Positions 42,057-50,570 of a stretch of DNA of 64,000 nucleotides are shown here, in pieces. The stretch spans positions 62,001 through 126,000 of the forward strand of contig NZ_JAGGKE010000007.1 of assembly GCF_017873555.1 (NCBI RefSeq). Direction: 5' to 3'. The position numbers and the translations under genes were made by a program. Each line of letters begins with the position of its first letter. The first letter of the stretch is position 1. The notes below the pieces were generated by a model. That model searched no databases, was not told where the DNA came from, and saw only the letters and a list, made by a program, of their open reading frames with translations. The DNA comes from Halorubrum trapanicum. GTDB taxonomy: Archaea; Halobacteriota; Halobacteria; Halobacteriales; Haloferacaceae.

Positions 42057-42246
42057 GGGCGACCGTTCCGCGGACACCGGTAAACCAGTTTCCTTACCGC
42101 GCGGCCCACTCCCGCGCTCGCGACGGCTCACCCCCGCGCTCGGGACGGCCCACCGGCGTCGCCGCGCCGCCGCGCGCCACGCGAGCGCGACCCACACCGA
42201 TCCCACAGGGGCGGATATTTACGGGCGCGGCGGGTACGAACGGCCA

Positions 42247-42903
42247 ATGACCGACACCGAAGCCGGCGCACGCGTCGGACTCCCCTGTCCGTCGTGCTCG
42301 CCGTCCGAGCCGACCGTCCACGAGGTCCTCAGCCCGGGCGGGCAGGCCACCGTGCGCTGTACCGAGTGCGACCACACCCACAAGACCGAGATCCCCGAGG
42401 AGGAGACCGTCGCCGTGACGATCGTCGTCTCGCAGGACGGCGACTCGTTCACGACGACGATGGACGTGCCGGCCGACGGCGACGTCGCGGCGGGCGAGGA
42501 GTTCGTCGTCGACACCGACGAGGCGCTGATGCAGGTGCGGATCACCGACATCGAACTCGGGCCGGAGAACCGCGTCGAGGAGGCCGACATCACCGACGCG
42601 GAGACGCTGTGGACCCGCGCGGTCGACAACGTCGCGGTCCCCGTCACGCTCCACCCGAAGGACGGCGAGGCGGACCAGACGCGCTCGCTGCGGGTGAACG
42701 TTCCCGGTGACTACGAGTTCACCGTCGACGAGACGGTCGAGTTCGGCGAGGAGGAGTTCACCGTCGAGGGGCTTCAGATCCGCGAGGACGCGCCCGAGTA
42801 CCGCCACGAGAAGCTCGATCACCCCGGCGACCTCGCCTACGCGAAGGACCTCAAGCGGGTGTACGCCCGCGACGAGACGCTGACCGCGTGGTCGGCCTGG
42901 TAG
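42247..42903 (+). CDS. HVO_0476-type zinc finger protein
   Basis: The 218-residue product begins with a zinc finger (PCPSCSPSEPTVHEVL and RCTECDHTH) and continues into a beta-rich domain with VAVPVTLHPKDGEADQTRSL and a terminal segment ending DLAYAKDLKRVYAR. I recognise it as the haloarchaeal HVO_0476 family. A GATATTTAC box about 25 bases upstream supports ATG 42247. Role unknown; nucleic-acid binding is plausible. Confidence 0.8.
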   Translation: MTDTEAGARVGLPCPSCSPSEPTVHEVLSPGGQATVRCTECDHTHKTEIPEEETVAVTIVVSQDGDSFTTTMDVPADGDVAAGEEFVVDTDEALMQVRITDIELGPENRVEEADITDAETLWTRAVDNVAVPVTLHPKDGEADQTRSLRVNVPGDYEFTVDETVEFGEEEFTVEGLQIREDAPEYRHEKLDHPGDLAYAKDLKRVYARDETLTAWSAW

Positions 42904-42960
42904 GCGCGGCGCGCTCGCCTCACCCCGGCCGGCGAAAGCTCGTACCAACATAAACAATTA

Positions 42961-43263
42961 TGAAGGATACGCTCATTGGTCGAGTCGTGCCGCCCGTAGT
43001 ACACGACTGACGCACGCTCGACGGCGGGGACGACGGCCGGTCCCGGCGGTCCGAGCACGCGCGAGGCGACCGAGACCGAACCGACGACCGACCGACCGAC
43101 GTCGTCCCCGGAGTCCGACGAGGACGACGACGACGCGACCGACGACCTGCCGACCGCCGCCGAGGCGGTCGCGCAGGCGGCGGCGACGTTCGACCCGTCG
43201 GACACCCGGCAGATTGCGAACGGCACCGACCGCTGGAACGCGTACGCCGGCTCGTCGCACTGA
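42961..43263 (+). pseudogene. Probable frameshifted or decayed gene
   Basis: ATG 42961 opens MKDTLIGRVVPPVVHD and stops at once (TGA 43009-43011). An overlapping +1-shifted frame without a start codon runs to TGA at 43261-43263, with coding-like acidic composition ending FDPSDTRQIANGTDRWNAY. AT-rich ACATAAACAATT lies upstream of the ATG. Together they look like one gene of about 95 codons with a frameshift near 43000. The family is not recognised. Confidence 0.4.
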
Positions 43264-43314
43264 CGACGCGGCCGGATCCTTTTATTCGACGGCGCGACTA
43301 CCGACGAGCGGCCG

Positions 43315-43386
43315 ATGACGAACCACCGCTCCGAGCCGGACTCGGCACCCGGCGACGACGAGCCCTATGAGTACCGAGGCCGGTAA
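43315..43386 (+). CDS. Possible 23-residue peptide gene
   Basis: ATG 43315 opens a 23-residue acidic frame (MTNHRSEPDSAPGDDEPYEY then RGR-stop). A CTTTTATTC box at 43279-43287 sits 28 bases upstream, ideal for a leaderless promoter with no other gene to serve at that spacing. Too short to judge by composition; expression is not shown. Confidence 0.35.
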   Translation: MTNHRSEPDSAPGDDEPYEYRGR

Positions 43387-43453
43387 CGCACCGGTGGCGG
43401 CCCGACCGCCGACGGGACCAACCGTTTTCACGCCGCCGCGCGAGCGGAGGCTC

Positions 43454-43657
43454 ATGAACCACCGCTGTCCCGACTGCGGCGTCACGATGGAGGAAGTCGA
43501 GTTCGGCATGGACGACGCCTGGAACGCGCACGTCAGGACCGGCGAGAAGCGGACGGGACTGCTCGGGAAGCTCGGGATGAACGAGCGGAAGTCGCTGACG
43601 ACGGTGATGTGCCCCGAGTGCGGGCTGGTCCGCCACTACGCCGAGTTCGAGGAGTGA
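43454..43657 (+). CDS. Small zinc-ribbon protein
   Basis: The 67-residue product starts MNHRCPDCGVTMEEVEFGMD and ends with a second CPECGLVRHYAEFEE, giving two CPxCG knuckles. Such CPxCG small zinc-finger proteins are numerous in haloarchaea and several affect biofilm or swarming in Haloferax. The start at 43454 puts the first knuckle at the N-terminus; an open upstream extension to 43367 is not needed. Confidence 0.75.
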   Translation: MNHRCPDCGVTMEEVEFGMDDAWNAHVRTGEKRTGLLGKLGMNERKSLTTVMCPECGLVRHYAEFEE

Positions 43658-43750
43658 CGGCGGCGATCGCCGCACTCGTCGACCGCACGGAGCCGACACC
43701 GGACACATCCGGTCGGGGCTTTATTCTCCCGCGCGCCGGACGAGTGTCGT

Positions 43751-45409
43751 ATGGAGCCAGACTTAGACCGATTCACGTCGCGCCGGTCGACCGTGTACGG
43801 GCAGCGCGGCGTGGTGGCGACCAGCCAACCGCTCGCCAGCGAGGCGGGGATCGAAGTCCTCCGAGAGGGAGGGAACGCGTTCGACGCCGCGGTCGCGACC
43901 GCGGCCGCGCTCAACGTCGTCGAGCCGACCTCGACCGGACTCGGCGGCGACGTGTTCGCGCTGTACCGGACCGCGGACGGCGAGGTCGGCGCGATGCGCT
44001 CCTGTGGCGGCGCGCCGGCGGACGCGACGATAGAGAACGTCCGGGACGCGTTGGCTGAGGACGACGACGCGGACGCCTACTACCCCGACGACGGCGGCTA
44101 CGCGGTCGACGACGCCGGCGAGGCCGGGATGCCGTTCTACGGGCCGCACGCGGTCACGGTCCCGGGGACGGCCCGCGGCTGGGAGGCGACCGTCGAGGAG
44201 CTGGGCCGGCTGAGCCTCGCGGACGCGCTCGCGCCCGCCATCCGCTACGCGACCGAGGGGTACCCGGTGTCCGAGGTGATCGCCTCCTACTGGGCGAGCG
44301 CAGACGCGCTGTTCACCGACGACCACGCCCGGGAGGCGTACCTGTTCGACGACGAGCCGCCGAGCGTCGGGCAGACGGTGACGATGCCGCGCCTGGGCGA
44401 GTCGATGCGGAGGATCGCGGAGGAGGGCGCGGACGTCGTCTACGAGGGCGAGATCGCCGAGGCGATCGCCGACGAGGTCCAGTCGCAGGGCGGGTTCATG
44501 ACCGTCGACGACCTCGCCGACTTCGAGGTCGAGTGGCCCGACCCGGTGTCGACTACCTACAACGGCGCCGAGGTGTACGAGCTGCCGCCGAACAACCAGG
44601 GACTGATCGCGCTGGAGGCGCTCAACGTCGCCGCCGAGCTGGGCGCGGGCGAACACGAGTACGACTCGCCGGAACGCGTCCACTACTTCGCCGAGGCCAT
44701 GAAGCGGGCGTTCCACGACGGCCACCGCTACATAACCGACCCCGAGTACGAGGAGGTCCCGCCGCTCGCGTCTGCGGAGTGGGCGGCCGAGCGCGCCGCC
44801 GGCGTCGGCGAGGCCGCCTCGCACGACGTCTCCTTCGGCGTGCCGAACGCGAACGCGGAGGACGCGGACACCGTCCTCCTCACCGTCGCCGACGACGCGG
44901 GCAACGTTGTCTCGTACATCAACTCGCGGTTCGCCGGCTTCGGCTCCGGGCTGGTCGCCGGCGACACCGGTATCGCGCTCCAGAACCGCGGCGCGTCGTT
45001 CTCGCTCGACCCGGACCACCCGAACGCGCTCGAACCCGGCAAGCGCCCCTTCCACACGCTCATCCCGGGCGTCGTCCGGTTCGACGAGGACGACTGGGCG
45101 GCGTTCGGCGTGATGGGCGGGTACATGCAGCCGCAGGGCCACGTCCAGGTGATCTCGAACCTCGTCGACTACGACATGCCCCTCCAGCGCGCGCTCGATG
45201 AGCCGCGCTGGCGCTACCGCGAGAGCGGCGAGCTGGCGCTCGAACCGCACTTCGACGACGACGCCGCGGCGAAGCTGGTCCGGAAGGACCACGACGTGCG
45301 GACGCTCTCGCCGGTCATGTTCGGCGGGGCACAGATCGCGCGGAACCGAGACGGGGTCCTCTCGGCCGCCACGGAACCCCGGAAAGACGGGAACGCACAG
45401 GGGTACTGA
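43751..45409 (+). CDS. ggt: Gamma-glutamyltransferase
   Basis: The 552-residue Ntn-hydrolase is normally made as a proenzyme that cleaves itself before the catalytic Thr, here most likely T374 (DADTVLLTVADDAGN). Other conserved regions are GGNAFDAAVATAAALNVVEP, STGLGGDVFALY, YELPPNNQG and MGGYMQPQGHVQVISNL. No signal peptide is visible, so it is probably cytoplasmic. Substrates such as gamma-glutamylcysteine, the haloarchaeal thiol, are plausible. A GCTTTATTC box is about 30 bases before the ATG. Confidence 0.9.
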   Translation: MEPDLDRFTSRRSTVYGQRGVVATSQPLASEAGIEVLREGGNAFDAAVATAAALNVVEPTSTGLGGDVFALYRTADGEVGAMRSCGGAPADATIENVRDALAEDDDADAYYPDDGGYAVDDAGEAGMPFYGPHAVTVPGTARGWEATVEELGRLSLADALAPAIRYATEGYPVSEVIASYWASADALFTDDHAREAYLFDDEPPSVGQTVTMPRLGESMRRIAEEGADVVYEGEIAEAIADEVQSQGGFMTVDDLADFEVEWPDPVSTTYNGAEVYELPPNNQGLIALEALNVAAELGAGEHEYDSPERVHYFAEAMKRAFHDGHRYITDPEYEEVPPLASAEWAAERAAGVGEAASHDVSFGVPNANAEDADTVLLTVADDAGNVVSYINSRFAGFGSGLVAGDTGIALQNRGASFSLDPDHPNALEPGKRPFHTLIPGVVRFDEDDWAAFGVMGGYMQPQGHVQVISNLVDYDMPLQRALDEPRWRYRESGELALEPHFDDDAAAKLVRKDHDVRTLSPVMFGGAQIARNRDGVLSAATEPRKDGNAQGY

Positions 45410-45616
45410 GACGGAACGCTCGCGTCCGCGGAGCCGACGTTATTTCTATCAGGTAGTATATATGAAACGGAGTTCGAGCTCGGTCGTCGATCAGCGAACG
45501 GTCGGTAGAGCGCACAAGTCTCCGACAGAACCCGTCTGATCGGCCCGAATTCGAACGCCGTCGTATTTGTGGCCGTGGATACACTTATAACGGCTCGTAT
45601 GGTATACGCTCACAGG

Positions 45617-46999
45617 ATGACGCGAAGAATCCAGCGACGCGACGTACTCAGAGGCGCCGGTGCGGTCGGGATCGCAGCCGTCGCCGGCTGTTCGACGGAG
45701 AGCGGCGACGGCGGCGACGGGTCGGACGGGAGCGACGGTTCCGACGGGGGAGACGGCGGCGACGGTTCCGACGGGGGAGACGGGTCGGACGGGAGCAACG
45801 TTCCCGACGCCGTGATGGTCGTCGGCTTCCCGCAGTCCGGCATTCAGCTGTTCCGCGACTTCTACTCGGAGTTCGCCGACAGCGCGCCCGACCTGGACAT
45901 CATCGTCCCCGACGGGCTGATCGACGCCGACCTCCCCGGCGAGGTCGACAACGACATGAACAACGTCATCGGCACCGCGCCCTCCGCGGGCGGTCCCGGT
46001 GCGGAGTTCTTCACCGAGTCGTATCAGGAGGCGTACGGCGAGGAGCCGGGCGTGTTCACCGCGCAGGCGTACGACGCGATGGCGGTCGAGATCCTCGCGG
46101 CCACGGCCGCGGGCGAGAACGACGGCGAGGCGATCCGCGACCGGATCCGGACCGTCGCGAACCCCGGCGGCGAGGAGTTCGGCCCGGCCGACCTCCCGGA
46201 GGCGGTCGAGACCGTCGCCGGCGGCGACCCCGTTCACTACGTGGGCGCGTCGTCGAGCGTCAACTTCGACGTCAACGGCGACGTCGCCACCGCCGCCTAC
46301 GACATCACGGACTTCCAAGACGGCGAGCTCGTCACCCTCGACACCGTCGAGTTCGGGAACGAACTCTCCGAGGAGGACCTGAACGCGACCGCCGCGGATC
46401 CGGTCGGCGTCGACTCCTTTACGGCCCGGATCGGCGTGTTGATGCCGGAGACCGGCGACCTCGGTCCGCTCGGGGTACCGATCCGCGACGGCGCGCTGCT
46501 CGCGGCCACGCAGGTCAACGACGCCGGCATCAACGTCGACGTCGAGACCAGAGTCGAGGACACCCAGACCGATCCGCAGGCCGGTATCTCTGGCGCGAAC
46601 GCCATCGTCAACGCGGGATTCGGCGCGGTCGTCGGCCCGGCGTCGTCGAACGTCAACCTTCAGGTCGCCGACCAAGTGTTCATCCCGAACGGCGTCGTCG
46701 GCATCTCGCCGTCGTCGACCGATCCGAACGTGACGGACTTAGAGGACAACGGCTATATCTTCCGGACTGCGCCCTCCGACCTGCTTCAGGGACCGGCGAT
46801 GGCCGACCTCGCCGTCAGCGACACGGTCGGCGCCGAGTCCTCCGGCACGCTGTACCTCAACGACGCCTACGGCCAGTCGCTGGAGGAGGCGTACGTGAAC
46901 GCCTTCGAGGAGCGCGACGGCACCGTCGACCAGCGGGTCTCCTTCGAGCCGAACCAGGCGACGTACACCAGCCAGTGGTCGAGCGTGCTGAACGAGTAG
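45617..46999 (+). CDS. Circularly permuted ABC solute-binding lipoprotein (branched-chain amino-acid type)
   Basis: The 460-residue product has a Tat-like signal (RRIQRRDVLRG) and lipobox Cys25, then a Gly/Asp/Ser linker (26-61). Residues 63-246 (PDAVMVVGFPQSGIQLFRDF through LDTVEF) match what is normally the C-terminal half of a LivJ-type binding protein. Residues 268-460 (FTARIGVLMPETGDLGPLG through YTSQWSSVLNE) match the normal N-terminal half and end the gene. The halves are joined by an acidic linker (247-267). An ACTTATAAC box is 20-28 bases before ATG 45617. The Liv-type ABC operon it probably serves is convergent downstream. Confidence 0.85.
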   Translation: MTRRIQRRDVLRGAGAVGIAAVAGCSTESGDGGDGSDGSDGSDGGDGGDGSDGGDGSDGSNVPDAVMVVGFPQSGIQLFRDFYSEFADSAPDLDIIVPDGLIDADLPGEVDNDMNNVIGTAPSAGGPGAEFFTESYQEAYGEEPGVFTAQAYDAMAVEILAATAAGENDGEAIRDRIRTVANPGGEEFGPADLPEAVETVAGGDPVHYVGASSSVNFDVNGDVATAAYDITDFQDGELVTLDTVEFGNELSEEDLNATAADPVGVDSFTARIGVLMPETGDLGPLGVPIRDGALLAATQVNDAGINVDVETRVEDTQTDPQAGISGANAIVNAGFGAVVGPASSNVNLQVADQVFIPNGVVGISPSSTDPNVTDLEDNGYIFRTAPSDLLQGPAMADLAVSDTVGAESSGTLYLNDAYGQSLEEAYVNAFEERDGTVDQRVSFEPNQATYTSQWSSVLNE

Positions 47000-47092
47000 G
47001 GATCGACCGAGCCTTTCCCGATTTTTCACACCGTCTGAGCCGCGGCGCTCGGTGCGATTGGGAGAGAATTGCTATTCTAGTTACAAACGGGA

Positions 47093-47400
47093 GCGGTGGC
47101 GCGTGCCGACGAGCGGCCGAAGGCCGCGAGTCGCACGCGCGAGGTCGTCGGGCGAAGCCCGACTGCCAGAGGGACCTTCGGCCCTCGCTGGACGCGGCGA
47201 ACGCGAGCGGCGCAGCCGCGAAGCGTGAGCCGCGAGGCTGGGGAGGCGTGAGGCGCGGTCGCTGTGGTGGGCGGGGGGACTCAAAGGGGCAGTCGCGAGG
47301 ACAGCACAGGCGACGTAAGCACCGCAGGAACGAGCGAAGCGAGTGACGAGGAGCGCAACGAGCGTGTGCTGTCCTCGCGACTGGGGCTTTGGAGGGACTC
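47093..47400 (+). ncRNA. Structured repeat element, copy 4
   Basis: It lies between the convergent binding-protein gene and ABC operon. P1 GCGCGTGC/GCACGCGC encloses GCGGCC/GGCCGC. P2 is enlarged with extra hairpins. The core GAGGCTGGGGAGGCGTGAGG and GGGACTCAAAGGGG is intact. P3 strands CAGTCGCGAGGACAGCACA and TGTGCTGTCCTCGCGACTG are perfectly paired although half of each differs from copy 1. A TTACAAAC box is four bases upstream. Confidence 0.7.
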
Positions 47401-47489
47401 GCTACCGATCCACGGGAAACATCGTACTGACGGCGGTCGGTACCGCCCGGAACTGAACAATAACAGACCGCTCCCTCGCAGCAAAGCGA

Positions 47490-48293
47490 TTATCCGCCGA
47501 GGAAGTCGCGCCGCACGTCCTCGTCAGCGAGTAGCATCTCGCCGCGGTCAGTGTAGCGGTTCTCGCCGTTCACCAGCACGTAGCCGCGGTCGCAGCGGCG
47601 CAGCGCCTCCTTCGCATTCTGCTCGACCATCAGCACCGCCGTCCCGCTCTCGTTGATCCGGTCGATCCGGTCGAACATGTCGGAGACGAGGTCGGGAGCG
47701 AGACCGGCCGAGGGCTCGTCGAGCAACAGGAGGTCGGGGTCGAGCATGAGCGCTCGCCCCATCGCGACCATCTGCCGCTGACCGCCCGAGAGCGTCCCCG
47801 CCTTCTGGTCGCTGCGTTCCCGGAGGATCGGGAAGCGGTCGTAGATCGTCTCGATCTGGGCTTCGGGCACCTCGTCGAGGATGTACGCGCCCATCTCGAG
47901 GTTTTCGCGGACGCTGAGGCCCGGGAACACGTTGTCGTTCTGCGGGACGAACCCGACCCCCTCGCGGATGATCTGCTCGGGCGCGAGCCCGTGGATCGGC
48001 TCGCCCTCGAACTCGACGGTGCCGTCCATGTGGGTCGTGAGTCCGAAGACGGTCTTCATCACCGTCGACTTGCCGGCCCCGTTCGGACCGACGATGGTCA
48101 CGTACTCCCCGTCGGCGACGTCGAGGACCACGTCCGAGAGGATCTGGAGGTCGCCGTAGCCCGCGTCGAGGTCGCGGATGCGTAAGATCGCGTCGCCGTC
48201 GATCGCGTGATCGGTTCCGGCGGTAGCATCGGGCGGGGTCTCCGAGGCATCGTCCGGCGTCGGTTCGGGATCGGTCTCGGCGTCGGCCGTCAT
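47490..48293 (-). CDS. livF: Branched-chain amino-acid type ABC ATPase
   Basis: The 267-residue ATP-binding subunit has an acidic N-terminal tail, then Walker A GPNGAGKST, signature LSGGQRQMV and Walker B LLLLDEPSAGL. HMDGTVEFEGEPI and VNGENRYTDRGEMLLAD mark the LivF subgroup. It energises import with LivG, LivH and LivM. Its ATG overlaps the livG TGA by four bases. Confidence 0.9.
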   Translation of the reverse strand: MTADAETDPEPTPDDASETPPDATAGTDHAIDGDAILRIRDLDAGYGDLQILSDVVLDVADGEYVTIVGPNGAGKSTVMKTVFGLTTHMDGTVEFEGEPIHGLAPEQIIREGVGFVPQNDNVFPGLSVRENLEMGAYILDEVPEAQIETIYDRFPILRERSDQKAGTLSGGQRQMVAMGRALMLDPDLLLLDEPSAGLAPDLVSDMFDRIDRINESGTAVLMVEQNAKEALRRCDRGYVLVNGENRYTDRGEMLLADEDVRRDFLGG

Positions 48294-49222
48294 AGGTCCT
48301 CCCCCAGGTACGCCTCGATGACCCGCTCGTCGTTCCGTATCTCGTCGCCGGTCCCCTCGGCGAGCACGCTGCCCTGATGCATGACGATGACGCGTTCGCA
48401 GTTGTTCATGATGACGTCCATGTCGTGTTCGACGAGCAGGAAGGTGTAGCCGTCAGCGCGCAGGTCGTGGATCCGGTCGAGGAGCTTCTCCTCGAGCGTC
48501 GGGTTGACCCCGGCGAGCGGCTCGTCGAGCAGCACCATCTCGGGGTCGGTCATCAGCGCGCGGGCCATCTCCAGCAGCTTCCGCTGGCCGCCGGAGAGGT
48601 TCCCCGCGTGCTCGTGCGCGAGGTGGTCGATCTCGAAGAACTCCAGCGTCTCCCAGGCGCGCTCGCGGAGCGCGGTCTCCTCCTCGACGACCGCGCCGCG
48701 AAGCCCGGGCGTGACCGCCCGAATCGCGGACTCACCGAGCTGTCCCTGCGGCGCGAGCATGAGGTTCTCCAAGACGGTCATCTCGGAGAGTTCCCGGGCG
48801 ATCTGGAACGTCCGAACCAGTCCCTTCCGCGCGATCTGATGCGGTCTGAGACCGGTGATGTCCTCGCCCTCGAAGTACACCGTCCCGGCGGTCGGCTCGT
48901 GGACGCCGGTGATACAGTTGAAGGTGGTCGACTTCCCGGCGCCGTTCGGGCCGATGAGTCCCGTCAGCGACCCGGACTCGACCTCGAAGGAAGCGCCGTC
49001 GACCGCGGTGACGCCGCCGAACCGCTTCACCAGCCCCTCCACGCGGAGCGGGACCGTCGAGGGGGTGCGCTTCGCGGCCTCCTCGACCGCGCTGTCGTTC
49101 GCCTCCGGTTCGTCGTCCGGTCCGTCCGCGGCCGCGACGGTGTCGGCCGCGCCGGCGTCTCTCGGGTCTGCGGCGCCGTTCGCGTCGGCGTCGTCGATCG
49201 GATCGGGAGCGTCGCTACTCAT
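48290..49222 (-). CDS. livG: Branched-chain amino-acid type ABC ATPase
   Basis: The product has about 310 residues with a long Ala/Asp-rich N-terminal tail before the ATPase domain: GPNGAGKSTTFNCITGVHEP, signature LSGGQRKLLEMARAL, Walker B MVLLDEPLAGVNP and the EHDMDVIM switch His. LivG-type ATPases pair with LivF. ATG 49222 or an in-frame GTG at 49231 could be the start; both overlap the end of livM (49215). Confidence 0.9.
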   Translation of the reverse strand: MSSDAPDPIDDADANGAADPRDAGAADTVAAADGPDDEPEANDSAVEEAAKRTPSTVPLRVEGLVKRFGGVTAVDGASFEVESGSLTGLIGPNGAGKSTTFNCITGVHEPTAGTVYFEGEDITGLRPHQIARKGLVRTFQIARELSEMTVLENLMLAPQGQLGESAIRAVTPGLRGAVVEEETALRERAWETLEFFEIDHLAHEHAGNLSGGQRKLLEMARALMTDPEMVLLDEPLAGVNPTLEEKLLDRIHDLRADGYTFLLVEHDMDVIMNNCERVIVMHQGSVLAEGTGDEIRNDERVIEAYLGEDL

Positions 49223-50570
49223 CGGACTCACCTCCGGCGGGCCGCTCCGAGAGGTCGACGGCCGCGGCCGTCTCGATCCGGTCGCCGAGGATCCCCTCCG
49301 GGCGCCGGTGGATGATGAACACGAGCACGAGTCCGAGGAAGACGAACTGGAGCGGCGCGACGTTGTCGGTCGCGTACGCGAGGAACGTCACCGGGTCCAG
49401 CGAGGCGACCGCGTCGGCGAACGACGCCGGCGTCTCCGCGTCGATGAGACCGCGGACGGCCCCGCCGACGCGCCGCGGCCCCTCGAACAGCACCGCTGCG
49501 AAGACGATACCGCCGAGGACGGAGCCGGTGTTCGACCCGGATCCGCCGATGATCACCGCGATGAAGACGTAGAATGTCAGGAGCGGCCGGAACTGCGGCG
49601 TCGGCGAGACGTTGCCCTGGCTGCCGAACCAGAGGATGCCGGCGAGTCCCATCAGCGCGCAGCCGATGACGAACACCTTGATCTTCACGAGGTTCACGTC
49701 CTTGCCGAGCGAGTTGGCGACGAGTTCGTCCTCCCGAATGGCTTTCATCGTCCGCCCGAACGGCGACCGTCCGAGGCGTTCGAGCAGGAGGTAAAAGCCG
49801 ATCAGGAAACCGGCGAGAACGGCGATGTACCCCCAGCCGATGAGTATCGGGTGGGCGATTCCGAGACCGTCGGTGCCGAAGACTCCGAAGACGAGGTCGC
49901 CGAGTGCGGTCGGGTTCCCCGCCTGTCCGTCGACGAGGAACAGGCCACGGACGGGGTTGTCCGGCATTCCCATTCCGCGGCCGCCGCCCGTTCCGGCACC
50001 GATCGTCTCGCGCAGGAACGTGTCGAAGGCGCTCGACTGGAGCGACAGGCGGATTATCTCGGAGAGTCCGAGCGTCACGATCGCGAGGTAGTCGGCCTTG
50101 AGCCGCAGCGCCGGGAGAGCGGCGAGCGCACCGAGCAGCGCCGCCATCCCCATCCCGGCGAGGACGCCGACCGGGAGCGGTAGCCCGAGTCCGGGCGGAC
50201 CGAAGGCGGGATCGGGCGACCGAACGACCATCCCCATCGTGTACACGCCGACGGCCATGAAGCCGGCGACGCCGATGTTAAAGAGACCGGTGTACCCCCA
50301 CTGGAGGTTCAAGGCGAGCGCGGTGAGCGCGTAGACGAGACCGAGGAAGGTCAGCGTCTCAAGCAGCCCGACCACGCTGTTGAGTCCGTCTGTGAACGTG
50401 AGCAGCGTCGCGGCCGCGTAGACCGCGAGCAGCGTCCCGACCACGAGTCCGAGGTCGCTCTCTCTTGCGGCCTCGACCAGCGCCGCGGTGACGCTCTCGG
50501 GCGGGTCGGACGCGGGCGCGGGGTCGCCTGACGTGGAAGCGGAGTCGTCGGACGCGTCGGGGTCGCTCAT
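49215..50570 (-). CDS. livM: Branched-chain amino-acid type ABC permease
   Basis: The 451-residue membrane subunit has about ten hydrophobic segments and the LivM motifs LALNLQWGYTGLFNIGVAGF, LRLKADYLAIVTLGLSEIIR and GRTMKAIREDELVANSLG (the ATPase-coupling loop). A non-conserved acidic N-terminus and a large central loop are present. ATG 50570 overlaps the livH TGA by four bases (50567-50570). Confidence 0.9.
   Translation of the reverse strand: MSDPDASDDSASTSGDPAPASDPPESVTAALVEAARESDLGLVVGTLLAVYAAATLLTFTDGLNSVVGLLETLTFLGLVYALTALALNLQWGYTGLFNIGVAGFMAVGVYTMGMVVRSPDPAFGPPGLGLPLPVGVLAGMGMAALLGALAALPALRLKADYLAIVTLGLSEIIRLSLQSSAFDTFLRETIGAGTGGGRGMGMPDNPVRGLFLVDGQAGNPTALGDLVFGVFGTDGLGIAHPILIGWGYIAVLAGFLIGFYLLLERLGRSPFGRTMKAIREDELVANSLGKDVNLVKIKVFVIGCALMGLAGILWFGSQGNVSPTPQFRPLLTFYVFIAVIIGGSGSNTGSVLGGIVFAAVLFEGPRRVGGAVRGLIDAETPASFADAVASLDPVTFLAYATDNVAPLQFVFLGLVLVFIIHRRPEGILGDRIETAAAVDLSERPAGGESDE

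Noticed and set aside
45462-45539. 25-codon frame before the binding-protein gene
   Set aside because: Atypical composition (Ser/Thr/Lys rich, few acidic residues), poor promoter spacing and no similarity; probably chance.
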